In this document: piece after piece, positions 9,375 to 17,748 of the stretch
How the letters are laid out: each line of letters opens with the position of its first letter
Numbering within the stretch: position 1 is the first letter of the stretch
Source: Lachnoclostridium sp.
Lineage (GTDB): Bacteria; Bacillota; Clostridia; Lachnospirales; Lachnospiraceae
Assembly: GCA_023665475.1 (NCBI GenBank)
Contig: JAMPEB010000014.1
Location: forward strand, 16,130-80,129
Reading direction: 5' to 3'
DNA: 64,000 nt
Translations under genes and position numbers: made by a program
Notes under the pieces: generated by a model
The model's input: the letters and a program-made list of their open reading frames with translations, nothing else
The model's database searches: none
Told to the model about the DNA's origin: nothing

Positions 9375-10217
9375 TTAATTGAAGATAACAGAGATGTTAT
9401 CAAACATTTTCTTATTGTTAATGATGCCGGTTCTGTTGATGGCATCTAATTGTTGGTCGGAATAGATTTTCAGCTCTTCTTTGTGCTGCTCCAAGGCATT
9501 GGCAGTCTGTTTTGCCTTGTCTGACTCATTGTCGGAACCCTTGTGCAGGGAAGAGACGGTATCCTCCGTTATGATGATTTTTTTGCCGATGCCGCCGGAC
9601 ACCCTGTTGATTTTCTTCTGCAGGGAAGCTTTTTCTTCTTCGGTGGGCGCAGTACGCTGCCTGCCTTCCAGAGAGGTGCGTATCCTGCTCATATCCGCAA
9701 TCTGCTCTTTGGTGGAGGAAAGGGTAATCAGTACGCCGGACTCCTTGCTGCCAAGTAATGCGGGCTGCGGTTTTTCTTCTTTTTCGGACTCGATTTTGCT
9801 GCCGGCGGCGTCCAACGCCTTATCATTGATAGGAGAAGCTTTGCCGTTTGCCGGACCGTTGTCAGTGGTCTGACCGTCTGTTGCCTGAACAGACTGATGT
9901 TCCTCTGACCGGGTCTGTTTGCTGCCTGTCTCTTTTAAAGCCTGTTTGGCAGCCTCCTGTTTTTGGGCGGCTTCTTCCTGTCTTTTCTGTATCTGATATT
10001 GGCGCAGTTCGCTGTTCAAATCCTGAAGCTGTTCTCTTGCAGACTGCTTTTTCCGGGTCTTTTGGTCATCACTCATCTCCTGATCGTTAGAGATAGTTCT
10101 CAGTTCCTCCTGGAGATTGGAAATTTCTTTGCGGAGGCTGCTTTCACGGCTGTCCGGTGCGGACTGCTGGGAAGATACATTATTTTGAGATAAATGGTTA
10201 ATTCCTGATATATTCAT
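9375..10217 (-). CDS. Soluble coiled-coil protein of unknown function
   Basis: A 280-residue hydrophilic protein with no signal peptide or membrane helix. Residues about 25-95 form a heptad-rich, Glu/Gln/Lys/Arg-rich coiled coil, followed by a low-complexity Ser/Thr/Gln/Gly linker to about 150 and a second helical section to the end. The N-terminus (MNISGINHLSQ) and the coiled coil loosely recall FlxA-like proteins linked to flagella in Clostridia; this is only a weak resemblance. The ribosome binding site AAGGAGG lies 6 nt before the start. It stands alone on the - strand with its own promoter and a shared terminator. Confidence 0.75.
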   Translation of the reverse strand: MNISGINHLSQNNVSSQQSAPDSRESSLRKEISNLQEELRTISNDQEMSDDQKTRKKQSAREQLQDLNSELRQYQIQKRQEEAAQKQEAAKQALKETGSKQTRSEEHQSVQATDGQTTDNGPANGKASPINDKALDAAGSKIESEKEEKPQPALLGSKESGVLITLSSTKEQIADMSRIRTSLEGRQRTAPTEEEKASLQKKINRVSGGIGKKIIITEDTVSSLHKGSDNESDKAKQTANALEQHKEELKIYSDQQLDAINRTGIINNKKMFDNISVIFN

Positions 10218-10318
10218 ATGCCTACCTCCTTATCAACATAGTCTGCCTTGCTTGCCTATATCCGAATAAATTCGGTATAGGAAAATATGGCATACTATCA
10301 AAATAAATTGTAGTACAA

Positions 10319-10347
10319 ATTATAGCACAATTTGCGAAATTTATCAA
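10319..10347 (-). promoter_or_regulatory. Promoter of the coiled-coil gene
   Basis: On the - strand, TTGATA (10342-10347) and TATAAT (10319-10324) are 17 bp apart. The roughly 95-nt leader contains a hairpin at about 10255-10281 (CCTATA and CCGAAT arms). Confidence 0.65.
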
Positions 10348-10391
10348 CTATGTCAAAACAATTTGTTTGCCCAATTTGCCTGCTTGTCACA

Positions 10392-10420
10392 TTGCATCAA
10401 ACAGTTAATTATGATATGAT
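10392..10420 (+). promoter_or_regulatory. Promoter of uvrC
   Basis: TTGCAT (10392-10397) and TATGAT (10415-10420) with a 17-bp spacer, about 57 bp before the uvrC start. Confidence 0.65.
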
Positions 10421-10477
10421 AAAACCATATGGCAGGAACTGCTGTGCGAGTCACGGGCGGAAAGGCGGCGGAGCTTC

Positions 10478-12334
10478 ATGTTTCATTTGGATGAAGAACT
10501 GAAAAAGCTTCCCAAGAAACCGGGAGTATATATTATGCATGATGTGAAGGATACCATTCTCTATGTGGGAAAAGCGGTGAATCTTCATAATCGTGTGCGT
10601 TCTTACTTTCGGGAAAATATTGGCAGGGGACCGGCTATTGACCAGATGGTTGCGCAGATTGCCCGTTTTGAGTACATTGTCACGGATTCGGAATTAGAAG
10701 CCCTGGTGTTGGAGAATAATCTTATTAAAGAGCATTCGCCTAAATACAATACACTTTTAAAAGATGATAAGACTTATCCTTATATTAAAGTAACGGTGGG
10801 GGAGGATTATCCCCGCATTCTCTTTTCCCGTACCATGAAAAAGGATAAGTCTAAATATTTCGGCCCTTATAGCAGCGCAGCGGCGGTAAAAGATACCATT
10901 GATTTGCTGAATAAGCTGTACCGGCTGCGTACCTGTAACAGGAATTTACCGAGGGATATCGGATTGGACAGGCCTTGCCTGAACTATCATATTAAACAGT
11001 GCATGGCACCCTGTCAGGGGCTGGTGGACAAGGAGCAGTATAGGGCGCAGATAAACGGAGCGCTGGAATTTTTGAACGGAAATTATCAGTTGGTTTTAAA
11101 GAGTCTGGAAGAAAAAATGAAGGCGGCTTCCGAGCAGTTGGAATATGAGGAGGCGGCGGGATACCGGGATTTGTATAACAGCGTAAAATCCGTTGCGCAG
11201 AAACAGAAAATTACAGACAGCACAGGGGATGACAAGGATGTGATTGCACTCTATCAGGAAGAGGAGGAGGCAGTGGTGCAGGTTTTCTTTGTGCGTGACG
11301 GTAAGCTGATTGGCAGAGAACACTATTATATGACACATGTGTCGGATAATGATAAGGCGCTGGTTTTACAGGATTTCATTAAACAGTTTTATGCGGGAAC
11401 TCCCTTTATTCCCAAGGAACTGATGTTGCAATATGAAATAGAAGACGGAGAATTGATAGAGAAGTGGCTGGGTGAAAGAAAGGGCGGCAGGGTGCGCCTG
11501 CGGGTTCCCAAGATTGGCTCTAAGGAAAAGCTGGTGGAGTTGGCAGCGCAAAATGCAAAGCTGATATTGTCTCAGGACAGGGAGAAACTGAAAAGGGAAG
11601 AGGGCAGAACAATAGGGGCTGTCAAAGAGATAGCGGGGATTTTGGGTTTGGAAAAGGTGGACAGAATGGAGGCATTTGATATTTCCAACACCAATGGCTT
11701 TGAAAATGTGGGCTCCATGGTGGTTTACGAGAAAGGAAAACCCAAGCGCAGCGATTACCGGAAATTCAAGATAAAGAGTGTGTCGGGACCGGATGATTAT
11801 GCCTGTATGAAAGAGGTGCTGACAAGAAGATTTGTCCATGGCATGGAAGAGGGCAGGGAGCTGGCAGAAAAATCACTGGAAAAGGAATACGGAAGTTTTA
11901 CCAGATTTCCGGATTTACTTTTGATGGACGGTGGAAAGGGACAGGTCAATATTGCCTTGTCGGTGTTAAAAGAATTGCATATTGAAATACCCGTGTGTGG
12001 TATGGTAAAGGATGATAATCACCGAACCAGGGGACTATATTTTGAAAATGAGGAACTGCCTATCGACACTCACTCCGAGGGCTTTAAACTGATTACCCGT
12101 ATTCAGGATGAGGCGCACCGCTTTGCCATTGAATATCATAAATTCCTCCGGGGGAAAGCTCAGGTGAAGTCGGTATTAGATGACATTCCCGGAGTGGGAC
12201 CCGCCAGAAGAAAAGCTCTGATGCGGCATTTTAAATCATTGGATGAGATAAAACAGGCTACGGTGGAGGAGCTTTTGGAGCTGCCGGAGATGAACAGGCA
12301 GGCGGCGGAAGCGGTGGCGGAATTTTTCGGATAG
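10478..12334 (+). CDS. uvrC: Excinuclease ABC subunit C
   Basis: Nuclease subunit of UvrABC nucleotide excision repair; it makes the 3' and 5' incisions around a lesion. Domains run in the usual order: GIY-YIG nuclease (about 12-93, with PGVYIM and ILYVGKA), a Cys-containing region, a UVR motif that binds UvrB (about 200-235), an RNase H-like endonuclease (about 380-540, with FDISNTNG and LLMDGGKGQ), and a helix-hairpin-helix tail ([16 protein letters not shown]). Length of 618 residues is normal. In Firmicutes uvrC often precedes hprK, as here, but a promoter follows its stop, so the hprK operon can be expressed independently. Confidence 0.97.
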   Translation: MFHLDEELKKLPKKPGVYIMHDVKDTILYVGKAVNLHNRVRSYFRENIGRGPAIDQMVAQIARFEYIVTDSELEALVLENNLIKEHSPKYNTLLKDDKTYPYIKVTVGEDYPRILFSRTMKKDKSKYFGPYSSAAAVKDTIDLLNKLYRLRTCNRNLPRDIGLDRPCLNYHIKQCMAPCQGLVDKEQYRAQINGALEFLNGNYQLVLKSLEEKMKAASEQLEYEEAAGYRDLYNSVKSVAQKQKITDSTGDDKDVIALYQEEEEAVVQVFFVRDGKLIGREHYYMTHVSDNDKALVLQDFIKQFYAGTPFIPKELMLQYEIEDGELIEKWLGERKGGRVRLRVPKIGSKEKLVELAAQNAKLILSQDREKLKREEGRTIGAVKEIAGILGLEKVDRMEAFDISNTNGFENVGSMVVYEKGKPKRSDYRKFKIKSVSGPDDYACMKEVLTRRFVHGMEEGRELAEKSLEKEYGSFTRFPDLLLMDGGKGQVNIALSVLKELHIEIPVCGMVKDDNHRTRGLYFENEELPIDTHSEGFKLITRIQDEAHRFAIEYHKFLRGKAQVKSVLDDIPGVGPARRKALMRHFKSLDEIKQATVEELLELPEMNRQAAEAVAEFFG

Positions 12335-12337
12335 ATA

Positions 12338-12366
12338 TTCACAATAAAATCGTCATGTGATACAAT
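12338..12366 (+). promoter_or_regulatory. Promoter of the hprK operon
   Basis: TTCACA (12338-12343) and TACAAT (12361-12366) with a 17-bp spacer, directly after uvrC. The transcript would start near 12373 and carry a GC-rich hairpin, a Shine-Dalgarno-like sequence and repeat copy A before hprK. Confidence 0.6.
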
Positions 12367-12378
12367 CAAAACAATGAG

Positions 12379-12400
12379 CCGCCAAAGGCGGCAGGGAGGA
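12379..12400 (+). promoter_or_regulatory. GC hairpin plus Shine-Dalgarno-like cassette without an ORF
   Basis: GCCGCC-AAA-GGCGGC hairpin followed by AGGGAGG. It resembles the leader cassettes before other genes in the window, but here the sequence after the Shine-Dalgarno is a GTG codon followed at once by TGA, so no protein follows. Confidence 0.45.
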
Positions 12401-12402
12401 TA

Positions 12403-12516
12403 GTGTGAGAAGTACTTCTAAAGCTCATGCCAATGGGCAGTTTCGCAAAGGCGGCGTAGCCGCCTAAGAAGTACTAAATCTCACACCGAAGAATGCCCAA
12501 AATTCAGGCATTCTTC
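12403..12516 (+). repeat. Structured repeat element, copy A
   Basis: Outer stem 12403-12410 with 12479-12486 (GTGTGAGA/TCTCACAC), middle stem 12411-12419 with 12467-12475 (AGTACTTCT/AGAAGTACT), then after CC(G) a 3' hairpin 12488-12497 with 12507-12516. The interior is longer than in other copies and holds two extra hairpins, one of them GGCGGC-GTA-GCCGCC. All three stems differ in sequence from copies B to D but keep pairing. It lies in the hprK leader. Confidence 0.75.
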
Positions 12517-12609
12517 ATCCGAATTTGTGCTTGAGGGCACATACAACAAAAAGCATGTGCTTTTCGTTGTCAAGAATTCGCAGGTTGAGAAAGGAGCAAG
12601 GTTATTAAT

Positions 12610-13560
12610 ATGGCAGGTATAAGTTTACAGAAAATTATTGAGAAGATGAATCTTACAAATCTGACGCCGCAGATAGCGGTGGACAAGATTAAGATTACAC
12701 AGCCGGACATTAACAGACCGGCAATACAGATTGCCGGATATTATGACTATTTTGATGCAACAAGACTGCAAATTGTCGGCTTTGTGGAATATAATTATAT
12801 GGAAGATATGCCTCAGGAAAGAAAAAGGGAAGCCTATGAGAAACTGCTTTCCTGCGATATTCCCGCTATTGTGTTTTGCCGTGATTTAAGACCGAACGAC
12901 CTTTTCAGAGAGATTGCCATTGCCCATGGGATTCCTCTTTTGAGCACAAATAAAGAGACCTCTAATTTTATGGCGGAAATCATTCGTTGGCTGAATGTAA
13001 AACTGGCGCCCTGTATTTCCGTCCATGGGGTGCTATTGGATGTTTACGGCGAGGGCGTGCTGATTACGGGCGAGAGCGGCATCGGTAAGTCCGAGGCGGC
13101 GTTAGAGCTGATTAAGCGGGGACACCGGCTGGTTACGGATGATGTGGTGGAACTGCGTAAAGTCAGTGATGATACGCTGGTAGGTTCCGCACCGGATATC
13201 ACAAAGCACTTCATTGAACTGCGGGGCATCGGTATTGTGGATGTAAAGGCGCTTTTTGGTGCGTCTTCCGTAAAAGATACACAGGAAGTGGATTTGGTGA
13301 TTCGTTTGGAAGATTGGGATAAAGAAAAAGAGTATGACAGGCTGGGACTTGAGGAAAACTATACGGAGTATCTGGGCAATAAAGTGGTCTGCCACAATCT
13401 CCCCGTTCGTCCGGGGCGTAATATTGCCATTATCTGTGAGGCGGCAGCAGTCAATTACCGCCAGAAGAAGATGGGGTATAACGCGGCGCAGGAATTGTAT
13501 GCCCGCGTACAGCAGTCTCTGGCAAAGAGAAGAGAAGAAGAGGAAGAGGAAGATGACTAA
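12610..13560 (+). CDS. hprK: HPr kinase/phosphorylase
   Basis: Bifunctional sensor enzyme of carbon catabolite control in Firmicutes: phosphorylates or dephosphorylates HPr and Crh on Ser46 according to glycolytic metabolites and phosphate. Residues about 1-130 form the N-terminal domain; the kinase domain has Walker A GESGIGKS (154-161) and the HprK signature ELRGIGIVDVKALFG. Length of 316 residues is normal; the C-terminus is a run of acidic residues. AAAGGAGCAAGG precedes the start. It overlaps glk by 8 bp, and the likely substrate protein is encoded at the end of the same operon. Confidence 0.96.
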   Translation: MAGISLQKIIEKMNLTNLTPQIAVDKIKITQPDINRPAIQIAGYYDYFDATRLQIVGFVEYNYMEDMPQERKREAYEKLLSCDIPAIVFCRDLRPNDLFREIAIAHGIPLLSTNKETSNFMAEIIRWLNVKLAPCISVHGVLLDVYGEGVLITGESGIGKSEAALELIKRGHRLVTDDVVELRKVSDDTLVGSAPDITKHFIELRGIGIVDVKALFGASSVKDTQEVDLVIRLEDWDKEKEYDRLGLEENYTEYLGNKVVCHNLPVRPGRNIAIICEAAAVNYRQKKMGYNAAQELYARVQQSLAKRREEEEEEDD

Positions 13561-14497
13561 ATACGCATTTGGAGTGGATATCGGAGGCACAACGGTAAAG
13601 ATTGGACTTTTCGACACGGAAGGCACCGTATTGGATAAGTGGGAAATTCCTACTGTGACGGAAAATGGCGGCGCAGCTATTTTGCCGGACATTACCAAGA
13701 GCATTCTGGCAAAAATGCAGGAAAGGGGAATTGAAAAAGCAGATGTTGCAGGTGTGGGCGTGGGCGCTCCCGGAGCCGTTGACGAAAAAGGCATGATGGT
13801 AGGGGGAGCCGTAAATTTAGGTTGGGCTCCTTTTAATCTGGAACAATCTTTACAGGATTTGCTGGATTTGCCGATTAAGGCTGCCAATGACGCCAATGCG
13901 GCGGCATATGGCGAAATGTGGAAGGGCGGCGGCGCAGGCTGCGCCAATCTGGTGGCGGTCACTCTGGGAACCGGCATAGGCGGCGGTATTATTGTAAACG
14001 GAAAGCTTTTGGTCGGAGCTGTAGGCGGAGGCGGTGAAATCGGTCATATTTCCGTCGAGGATAAGGAAAGTGAAAGCTGTAACTGTGGGAAAAAGGGATG
14101 TGTGGAGCAATATGCTTCCGCCACGGGCATTGTGCGGCTTGCCAAAAGGAGGCTGGCAGAAGATGAAAAGCCCAGCGTGCTCAGACAGGGAGAGCTTTCC
14201 GCAAAAACGGTTTTTGATGCCGTTCGGGCGGGGGATGAGCTGGCAATAGAGGTTGCGGAGAAGTTTGGAGAATACCTCGGAAAGATGCTGGCGGCTGTGG
14301 CGTGCGTGGTCAATCCGGAAGTTTTTGTGATAGGCGGCGGCGTATCTAAGGCAGGAGACATCCTGATTTCTTATGTGGAACCCTATTTTAAAAAGTATGT
14401 GTTTGCGCCTTGCCGCAATGTAAGGTTTACCTTGGCGGCGTTGGGCAACGATGCGGGAATTTATGGAGCGGCAGGCCTGATTTTGAACCAAAATTAG
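13553..14497 (+). CDS. glcK: ROK-family glucokinase
   Basis: Phosphorylates glucose to glucose-6-phosphate in the cytoplasm with ATP. The N-terminal phosphate motif is DIGGTTVKIGLF; GTGIGGGIIVNG and a ROK signature with a zinc site (EIGHISVE...CNCGKKGCVEQYAS) follow. The start at 13553 (314 residues) overlaps the end of hprK and has AGAGGAAG upstream, so the two are probably translationally coupled. An open frame extends further upstream to 13334 inside hprK, but those codons do not look like glucokinase. Coupling to hprK fits a role in handling glucose released from oligosaccharides. Confidence 0.94.
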   Translation: MTKYAFGVDIGGTTVKIGLFDTEGTVLDKWEIPTVTENGGAAILPDITKSILAKMQERGIEKADVAGVGVGAPGAVDEKGMMVGGAVNLGWAPFNLEQSLQDLLDLPIKAANDANAAAYGEMWKGGGAGCANLVAVTLGTGIGGGIIVNGKLLVGAVGGGGEIGHISVEDKESESCNCGKKGCVEQYASATGIVRLAKRRLAEDEKPSVLRQGELSAKTVFDAVRAGDELAIEVAEKFGEYLGKMLAAVACVVNPEVFVIGGGVSKAGDILISYVEPYFKKYVFAPCRNVRFTLAALGNDAGIYGAAGLILNQN

Positions 14498-14521
14498 GGT
14501 GCGGCAAAGGAGAGCAGAATA

Positions 14522-15427
14522 ATGATCAGTGGAGCCGTAATAGAAACGCTTAAAAAATTTGTACCGCAAGAGAATCTTTATTTACAGGAGCCGATGTCCT
14601 TGCATACTACTTTTAAAGTGGGAGGCAATGCAGACTGTCTGGTAGAGTTGGAAACGGAAGAGCAGGCGAGACAGGTATACAGGTATCTTAATATGGTAGA
14701 AGTTCCCTTTTTTGTATTGGGAAACGGAAGCAACACTCTGGTGAGGGATGAGGGCTATAGCGGTGTGATGCTTCGGATGGGACAAAAAATGAGCGCCATA
14801 GATATAGAAGGAAACTGTATGCGAGTTCAGGCGGGAGCTCTGCTTTCCCAGGCGTCCAAAGCGGCAATGGAACACGGGCTTTCCGGTCTGGAATTTGCCT
14901 CCGGCATTCCCGGAACCGTGGGCGGCGGCGTCATCATGAATGCGGGAGCCTACGGCGGGGAAATGAGTCAGGTGGTGACGGAGGTCACTGTGGTAAACAA
15001 AGAGGGGGAGCTGTTGCTGTTGGATAATGCGACCATGGAATTTGACTATAGATACAGCAGCATCCGAAACCAGCCCTTTTTAGTGACACAGGTGTCATTT
15101 AAACTGCGGCAGGCGAATCCCCTGGAAATTCAGGCAAAGATGGAAGAGCTGGCAGTAAAACGCAGGCAGAAACAGCCTTTGGAATATCCCAGCGCAGGCA
15201 GTACCTTTAAGCGGCCGGAAGGGTATTTTGCGGGAGAACTGATTATGAATGCGGGTTTAAGGGGATTCCAGATTGGGGGAGCCAGAGTTTCGGATAAGCA
15301 TTGCGGATTTGTGATTAATATGGGAAATGCCACGGCGGCGGATGTGCTGGATGTGATAGCAGAGGTGCAGGAACGGGTGAAGGAGCGGTTTGGCGTGGAA
15401 TTGCAGCCGGAAGTGGTAATTGTATAA
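14522..15427 (+). CDS. murB: UDP-N-acetylenolpyruvoylglucosamine reductase
   Basis: FAD enzyme that reduces UDP-GlcNAc-enolpyruvate to UDP-MurNAc, the second committed step of peptidoglycan precursor synthesis. The FAD-binding part shows LGNGSNTLVRDEGY and GLEFASGIPGTVGGGVIMNAG; the C-terminal domain has the catalytic serine in YPSAGSTFKRP and lacks the long insertion of type I enzymes, so it is type II. GGAGAGCAG precedes the start. Placement between glucokinase and rapZ is a known arrangement in Clostridia and is consistent with linking sugar phosphate status to wall synthesis. Confidence 0.96.
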   Translation: MISGAVIETLKKFVPQENLYLQEPMSLHTTFKVGGNADCLVELETEEQARQVYRYLNMVEVPFFVLGNGSNTLVRDEGYSGVMLRMGQKMSAIDIEGNCMRVQAGALLSQASKAAMEHGLSGLEFASGIPGTVGGGVIMNAGAYGGEMSQVVTEVTVVNKEGELLLLDNATMEFDYRYSSIRNQPFLVTQVSFKLRQANPLEIQAKMEELAVKRRQKQPLEYPSAGSTFKRPEGYFAGELIMNAGLRGFQIGGARVSDKHCGFVINMGNATAADVLDVIAEVQERVKERFGVELQPEVVIV

Positions 15428-15428
15428 A

Positions 15429-15447
15429 GTGTGAACGGAATGAAGAT
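15429..15447 (+). repeat. Partial copy of the structured repeat flank
   Basis: A 19-nt sequence starting GTGTGAACGGAATG right after the murB stop is identical to 56854-56872, the 5' edge of repeat copy E after pfkA. The rest of the element is absent here, so this looks like a truncated copy. Confidence 0.55.
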
Positions 15448-15482
15448 GTGGTGTTTGAAGTTTAGATTGAAGAGAGGCACAT

Positions 15483-16367
15483 ATGAGGTTTGTAATTGTT
15501 ACGGGAATGAGCGGCGCCGGTAAGAGTACCGCATTGAAAATGTTGGAGGATGCGGGCTTTTACTGCGTGGATAACCTGCCGGTTTCTCTGATTGAGAAAT
15601 TTGTGGAGCTGATTACCATGCCCTTGAGTGAGATTACCAAAGTGGCGTTGGGATTGGATGTGCGTTCCGACCAATCCTTTGAACAGACCACCAATGTTTT
15701 GGGGCAGTTGAAGGAGAAGGGATATCAGTTTGAAATCCTTTTTATGGAAGCAGATGCAAAATCCATCATCAAGCGTTATAAAGAGACCCGAAGAATACAT
15801 CCTTTAGCGGCGGAAGGCAGAGTGGAGGAAGGCGTTTACAGGGAAAAGGCAGTGTTGGAGGGCATTCGTAAGCGGGCGGATTATGTGCTTGACACCTCCA
15901 ATCTGCTTACCAGGGAACTGAAGGAAGAGCTTGACCGCATTTTTGTGCAGAATGAGGAATATAACAGCCTTATGATTACGGTGATGTCCTTTGGCTTTAA
16001 GCATGGCATTCCCTCGGATGCGGATTTGGTATTTGATGTCCGTTTTCTGCCCAATCCTTTTTACATTGACGAGCTTAAGAATCAGACGGGCAATGACGCA
16101 GCGGTGCAGAATTATGTGATGGGTTTTCCGGAAGCGGGGGAATTTATGGACAAGCTGACGGAAATGCTGCAGTTTTTGGTTCCCAATTATGTCAAAGAAG
16201 GTAAATATCGTTTGGTGGTGGCAATCGGCTGTACCGGCGGAAAGCACAGGAGCGTGACTCTGGCAAATGAGCTGTATCAGCGCATGAAGAACCGCGGGCA
16301 GTATGGCATTAAACTGTACCACAGGGATGTGGGGAACCGGCTGGAGGCAGATAGAGAGGTGCATTAA
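15483..16367 (+). CDS. rapZ: RNase adapter / nucleotide-binding protein RapZ (YvcJ)
   Basis: P-loop protein with Walker A GMSGAGKS (8-15), a hydrophobic strand ending in DNLP, and a C-terminal domain with GCTGGKHRSV, as in RapZ/YvcJ. In E. coli RapZ senses glucosamine-6-phosphate and guides decay of a small RNA; in Bacillus YvcJ binds and hydrolyses nucleotides and affects competence. Length of 294 residues is typical. Its stop TAA is followed directly by the whiA ATG. In many Firmicutes yvcK lies between rapZ and whiA; it is missing here. Confidence 0.95.
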   Translation: MRFVIVTGMSGAGKSTALKMLEDAGFYCVDNLPVSLIEKFVELITMPLSEITKVALGLDVRSDQSFEQTTNVLGQLKEKGYQFEILFMEADAKSIIKRYKETRRIHPLAAEGRVEEGVYREKAVLEGIRKRADYVLDTSNLLTRELKEELDRIFVQNEEYNSLMITVMSFGFKHGIPSDADLVFDVRFLPNPFYIDELKNQTGNDAAVQNYVMGFPEAGEFMDKLTEMLQFLVPNYVKEGKYRLVVAIGCTGGKHRSVTLANELYQRMKNRGQYGIKLYHRDVGNRLEADREVH

Positions 16368-17234
16368 ATGTCATTTTCCAAAGAGGTAAAGGAAGAATTG
16401 GAAAAAATCATCAGCCCCGCAAGGCACTGTCAGATAGCGGAATTAGCGGCTATTTGGAACTTTTGTGGGCAGTATGGGCGTGATAAAGAAGGGGGATTTT
16501 TGATTGGTTTTCAGACAGAAAATGAAACCGTTATCAGAAAAGGCTTTACATTATTGAAAAAAACATATAATATAGATACTGATGTTATAATAAGTGAGGA
16601 ACAGATGGAAGGGATTCTTCAGAAACTCGGAAATCCCGGGAGACCTATCAGTCATCTGTTAATCAAGAATTCCTGCTGTCAAAGGGCATTTTTAAGAGGA
16701 GCTTTCCTAAGTATTGGTTCCATCAGCGACCCGCGGAAGAGTTACCACCTGGAATTTGTATGTACCGATGAGGATAAAGCGAGACAGATACAGAGTGTGA
16801 TACAGGGATTTGGAATAGACGCAAAAATCGTGTTACGCAAAAAGTATTATGTTGTCTATCTGAAAGAGGGAGAGAGCATTGTGGATTTACTGAATGTCTG
16901 CGAGGCTCATATATCCCTAATGAAGTTGGAGAATCTGCGAATTGTCAAGGAAGTACGAAATTCCATCAATCGAAGGGTGAACTGTGAAACGGCTAATATC
17001 ACCAAAACGGTGACAGCCGCTGCCAGACAGGTAGAAGATATCGAATATCTTCGGGACTATTATGGTTTTCAAAATCTGCCGGATAGTCTGCGGCAGATGG
17101 CAGAAGCGCGTTTGGAATATCCGGATGTATCCTTGAAGGAATTGGGCGAATGCCTGAACCCTCCCATTGGCAAATCGGGTGTTAACCACCGTCTCCGAAA
17201 ACTCAGTGAACTTGCGGATAGACTGAGAGCTTAA
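16368..17234 (+). CDS. whiA: DNA-binding protein WhiA
   Basis: Fusion of a degenerate LAGLIDADG homing endonuclease-like N-terminal domain (LLIKNSCCQRAFLRGAFLSIGSISDP region) and a C-terminal helix-turn-helix (SLKELGECLNPPIGKSGVNHRLRKLSELA). WhiA controls sporulation in Streptomyces and influences division and chromosome segregation in Bacillus. Length of 288 residues is somewhat shorter than the usual 310 or so. It begins immediately after the rapZ stop and is followed 17 bp later by the HPr-like gene, the order also seen in Bacillus (yvcJ-yvcK-whiA-crh) minus yvcK. Confidence 0.95.
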   Translation: MSFSKEVKEELEKIISPARHCQIAELAAIWNFCGQYGRDKEGGFLIGFQTENETVIRKGFTLLKKTYNIDTDVIISEEQMEGILQKLGNPGRPISHLLIKNSCCQRAFLRGAFLSIGSISDPRKSYHLEFVCTDEDKARQIQSVIQGFGIDAKIVLRKKYYVVYLKEGESIVDLLNVCEAHISLMKLENLRIVKEVRNSINRRVNCETANITKTVTAAARQVEDIEYLRDYYGFQNLPDSLRQMAEARLEYPDVSLKELGECLNPPIGKSGVNHRLRKLSELADRLRA

Positions 17235-17251
17235 AAAGAGGAGAAAGGATT

Positions 17252-17509
17252 ATGACAAAAAAGAACATCCAAATTAAACTGGAAAAAGGACAGGAAGCAA
17301 GGCGAATAGCCTTATTGGTGCAGGAAGCCAGCAAGTATGAGAGCAAAATTTATATTGAGGAAGCGTCTAAACGGGTAAATGCCAAAAGTATCATGGGCAT
17401 GATGAGCTTAAGCATTGATGCGGGAGCAGAAGTAACCGTGACTGCGGAAGGTGTGGATGAACAGGAAGCAGTGGATGCCATTGAGAAATTCCTGAAAGGA
17501 AGTGTGTAA
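17252..17509 (+). CDS. Crh-like HPr paralogue (Glu15, Ser46)
   Basis: An 85-residue HPr-fold protein. In HPr the phosphotransfer histidine lies in GxHARPA; here residues 13-19 read GQEARRI, with Glu at position 15 and Arg instead of Pro at 18, so it cannot accept phosphate from enzyme I and is not a PTS carrier. The regulatory site is intact: AKSIMGMMSL with Ser46 at the HprK target position. B. subtilis Crh, also encoded next to whiA, has Gln15 and Ser46 and acts only as a CcpA corepressor. A regulatory role through hprK of the same operon is inferred. GAGGAGAAAGG precedes the start. The stop lies within the 5' arm of repeat copy B. Confidence 0.88.
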   Translation: MTKKNIQIKLEKGQEARRIALLVQEASKYESKIYIEEASKRVNAKSIMGMMSLSIDAGAEVTVTAEGVDEQEAVDAIEKFLKGSV

Positions 17510-17587
17510 AGATTTTCTAAGCGGTCAAAAGACGCCCGCTAAGAAAATCTAAATTACACACCGAAGAACGCAAAATCAGCGTTCTTC
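17502..17587 (+). repeat. Structured repeat element, copy B
   Basis: Outer stem 17502-17509 with 17554-17561 (GTGTGTAA/TTACACAC), middle stem 17510-17518 with 17542-17550 (AGATTTTCT/AGAAAATCT), an A-A mismatch, upper stem AGCGG/CCGCT, then a 3' hairpin 17563-17571 with 17579-17587 (GAAGAACGC/GCGTTCTTC, loop AAAATCA). The 5' arm contains the last codon and stop of the HPr-like gene. The 3' hairpin is followed by a T-rich stretch and may end the operon transcript. Confidence 0.8.
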
Positions 17588-17727
17588 TTATTAATTGCTT
17601 GTGGATAAGGCTCTTTGGAGCTTAGAGGCGGTACAAAAGGAGGGTGGGTCAATAGAGTAATTTTCTGTTGATGCTGCCTTTATGCTTTTAGGCAAATAGT
17701 TACATATCATTTGACAGGAAGCGGTTT

Positions 17728-17743
17728 ATGCGCGGAAATGAGG
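17728..17743 (+). promoter_or_regulatory. Leader cassette with ribosome binding site (CGCGGAAATGAGG type)
   Basis: The 16-mer ATGCGCGGAAATGAGG is identical at 37299-37314 before uppP and nearly so at 33385-33400 before glpK. Its terminal GAGG serves as the Shine-Dalgarno of the lipid kinase. Confidence 0.55.
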
Positions 17744-17748
17744 TTATC

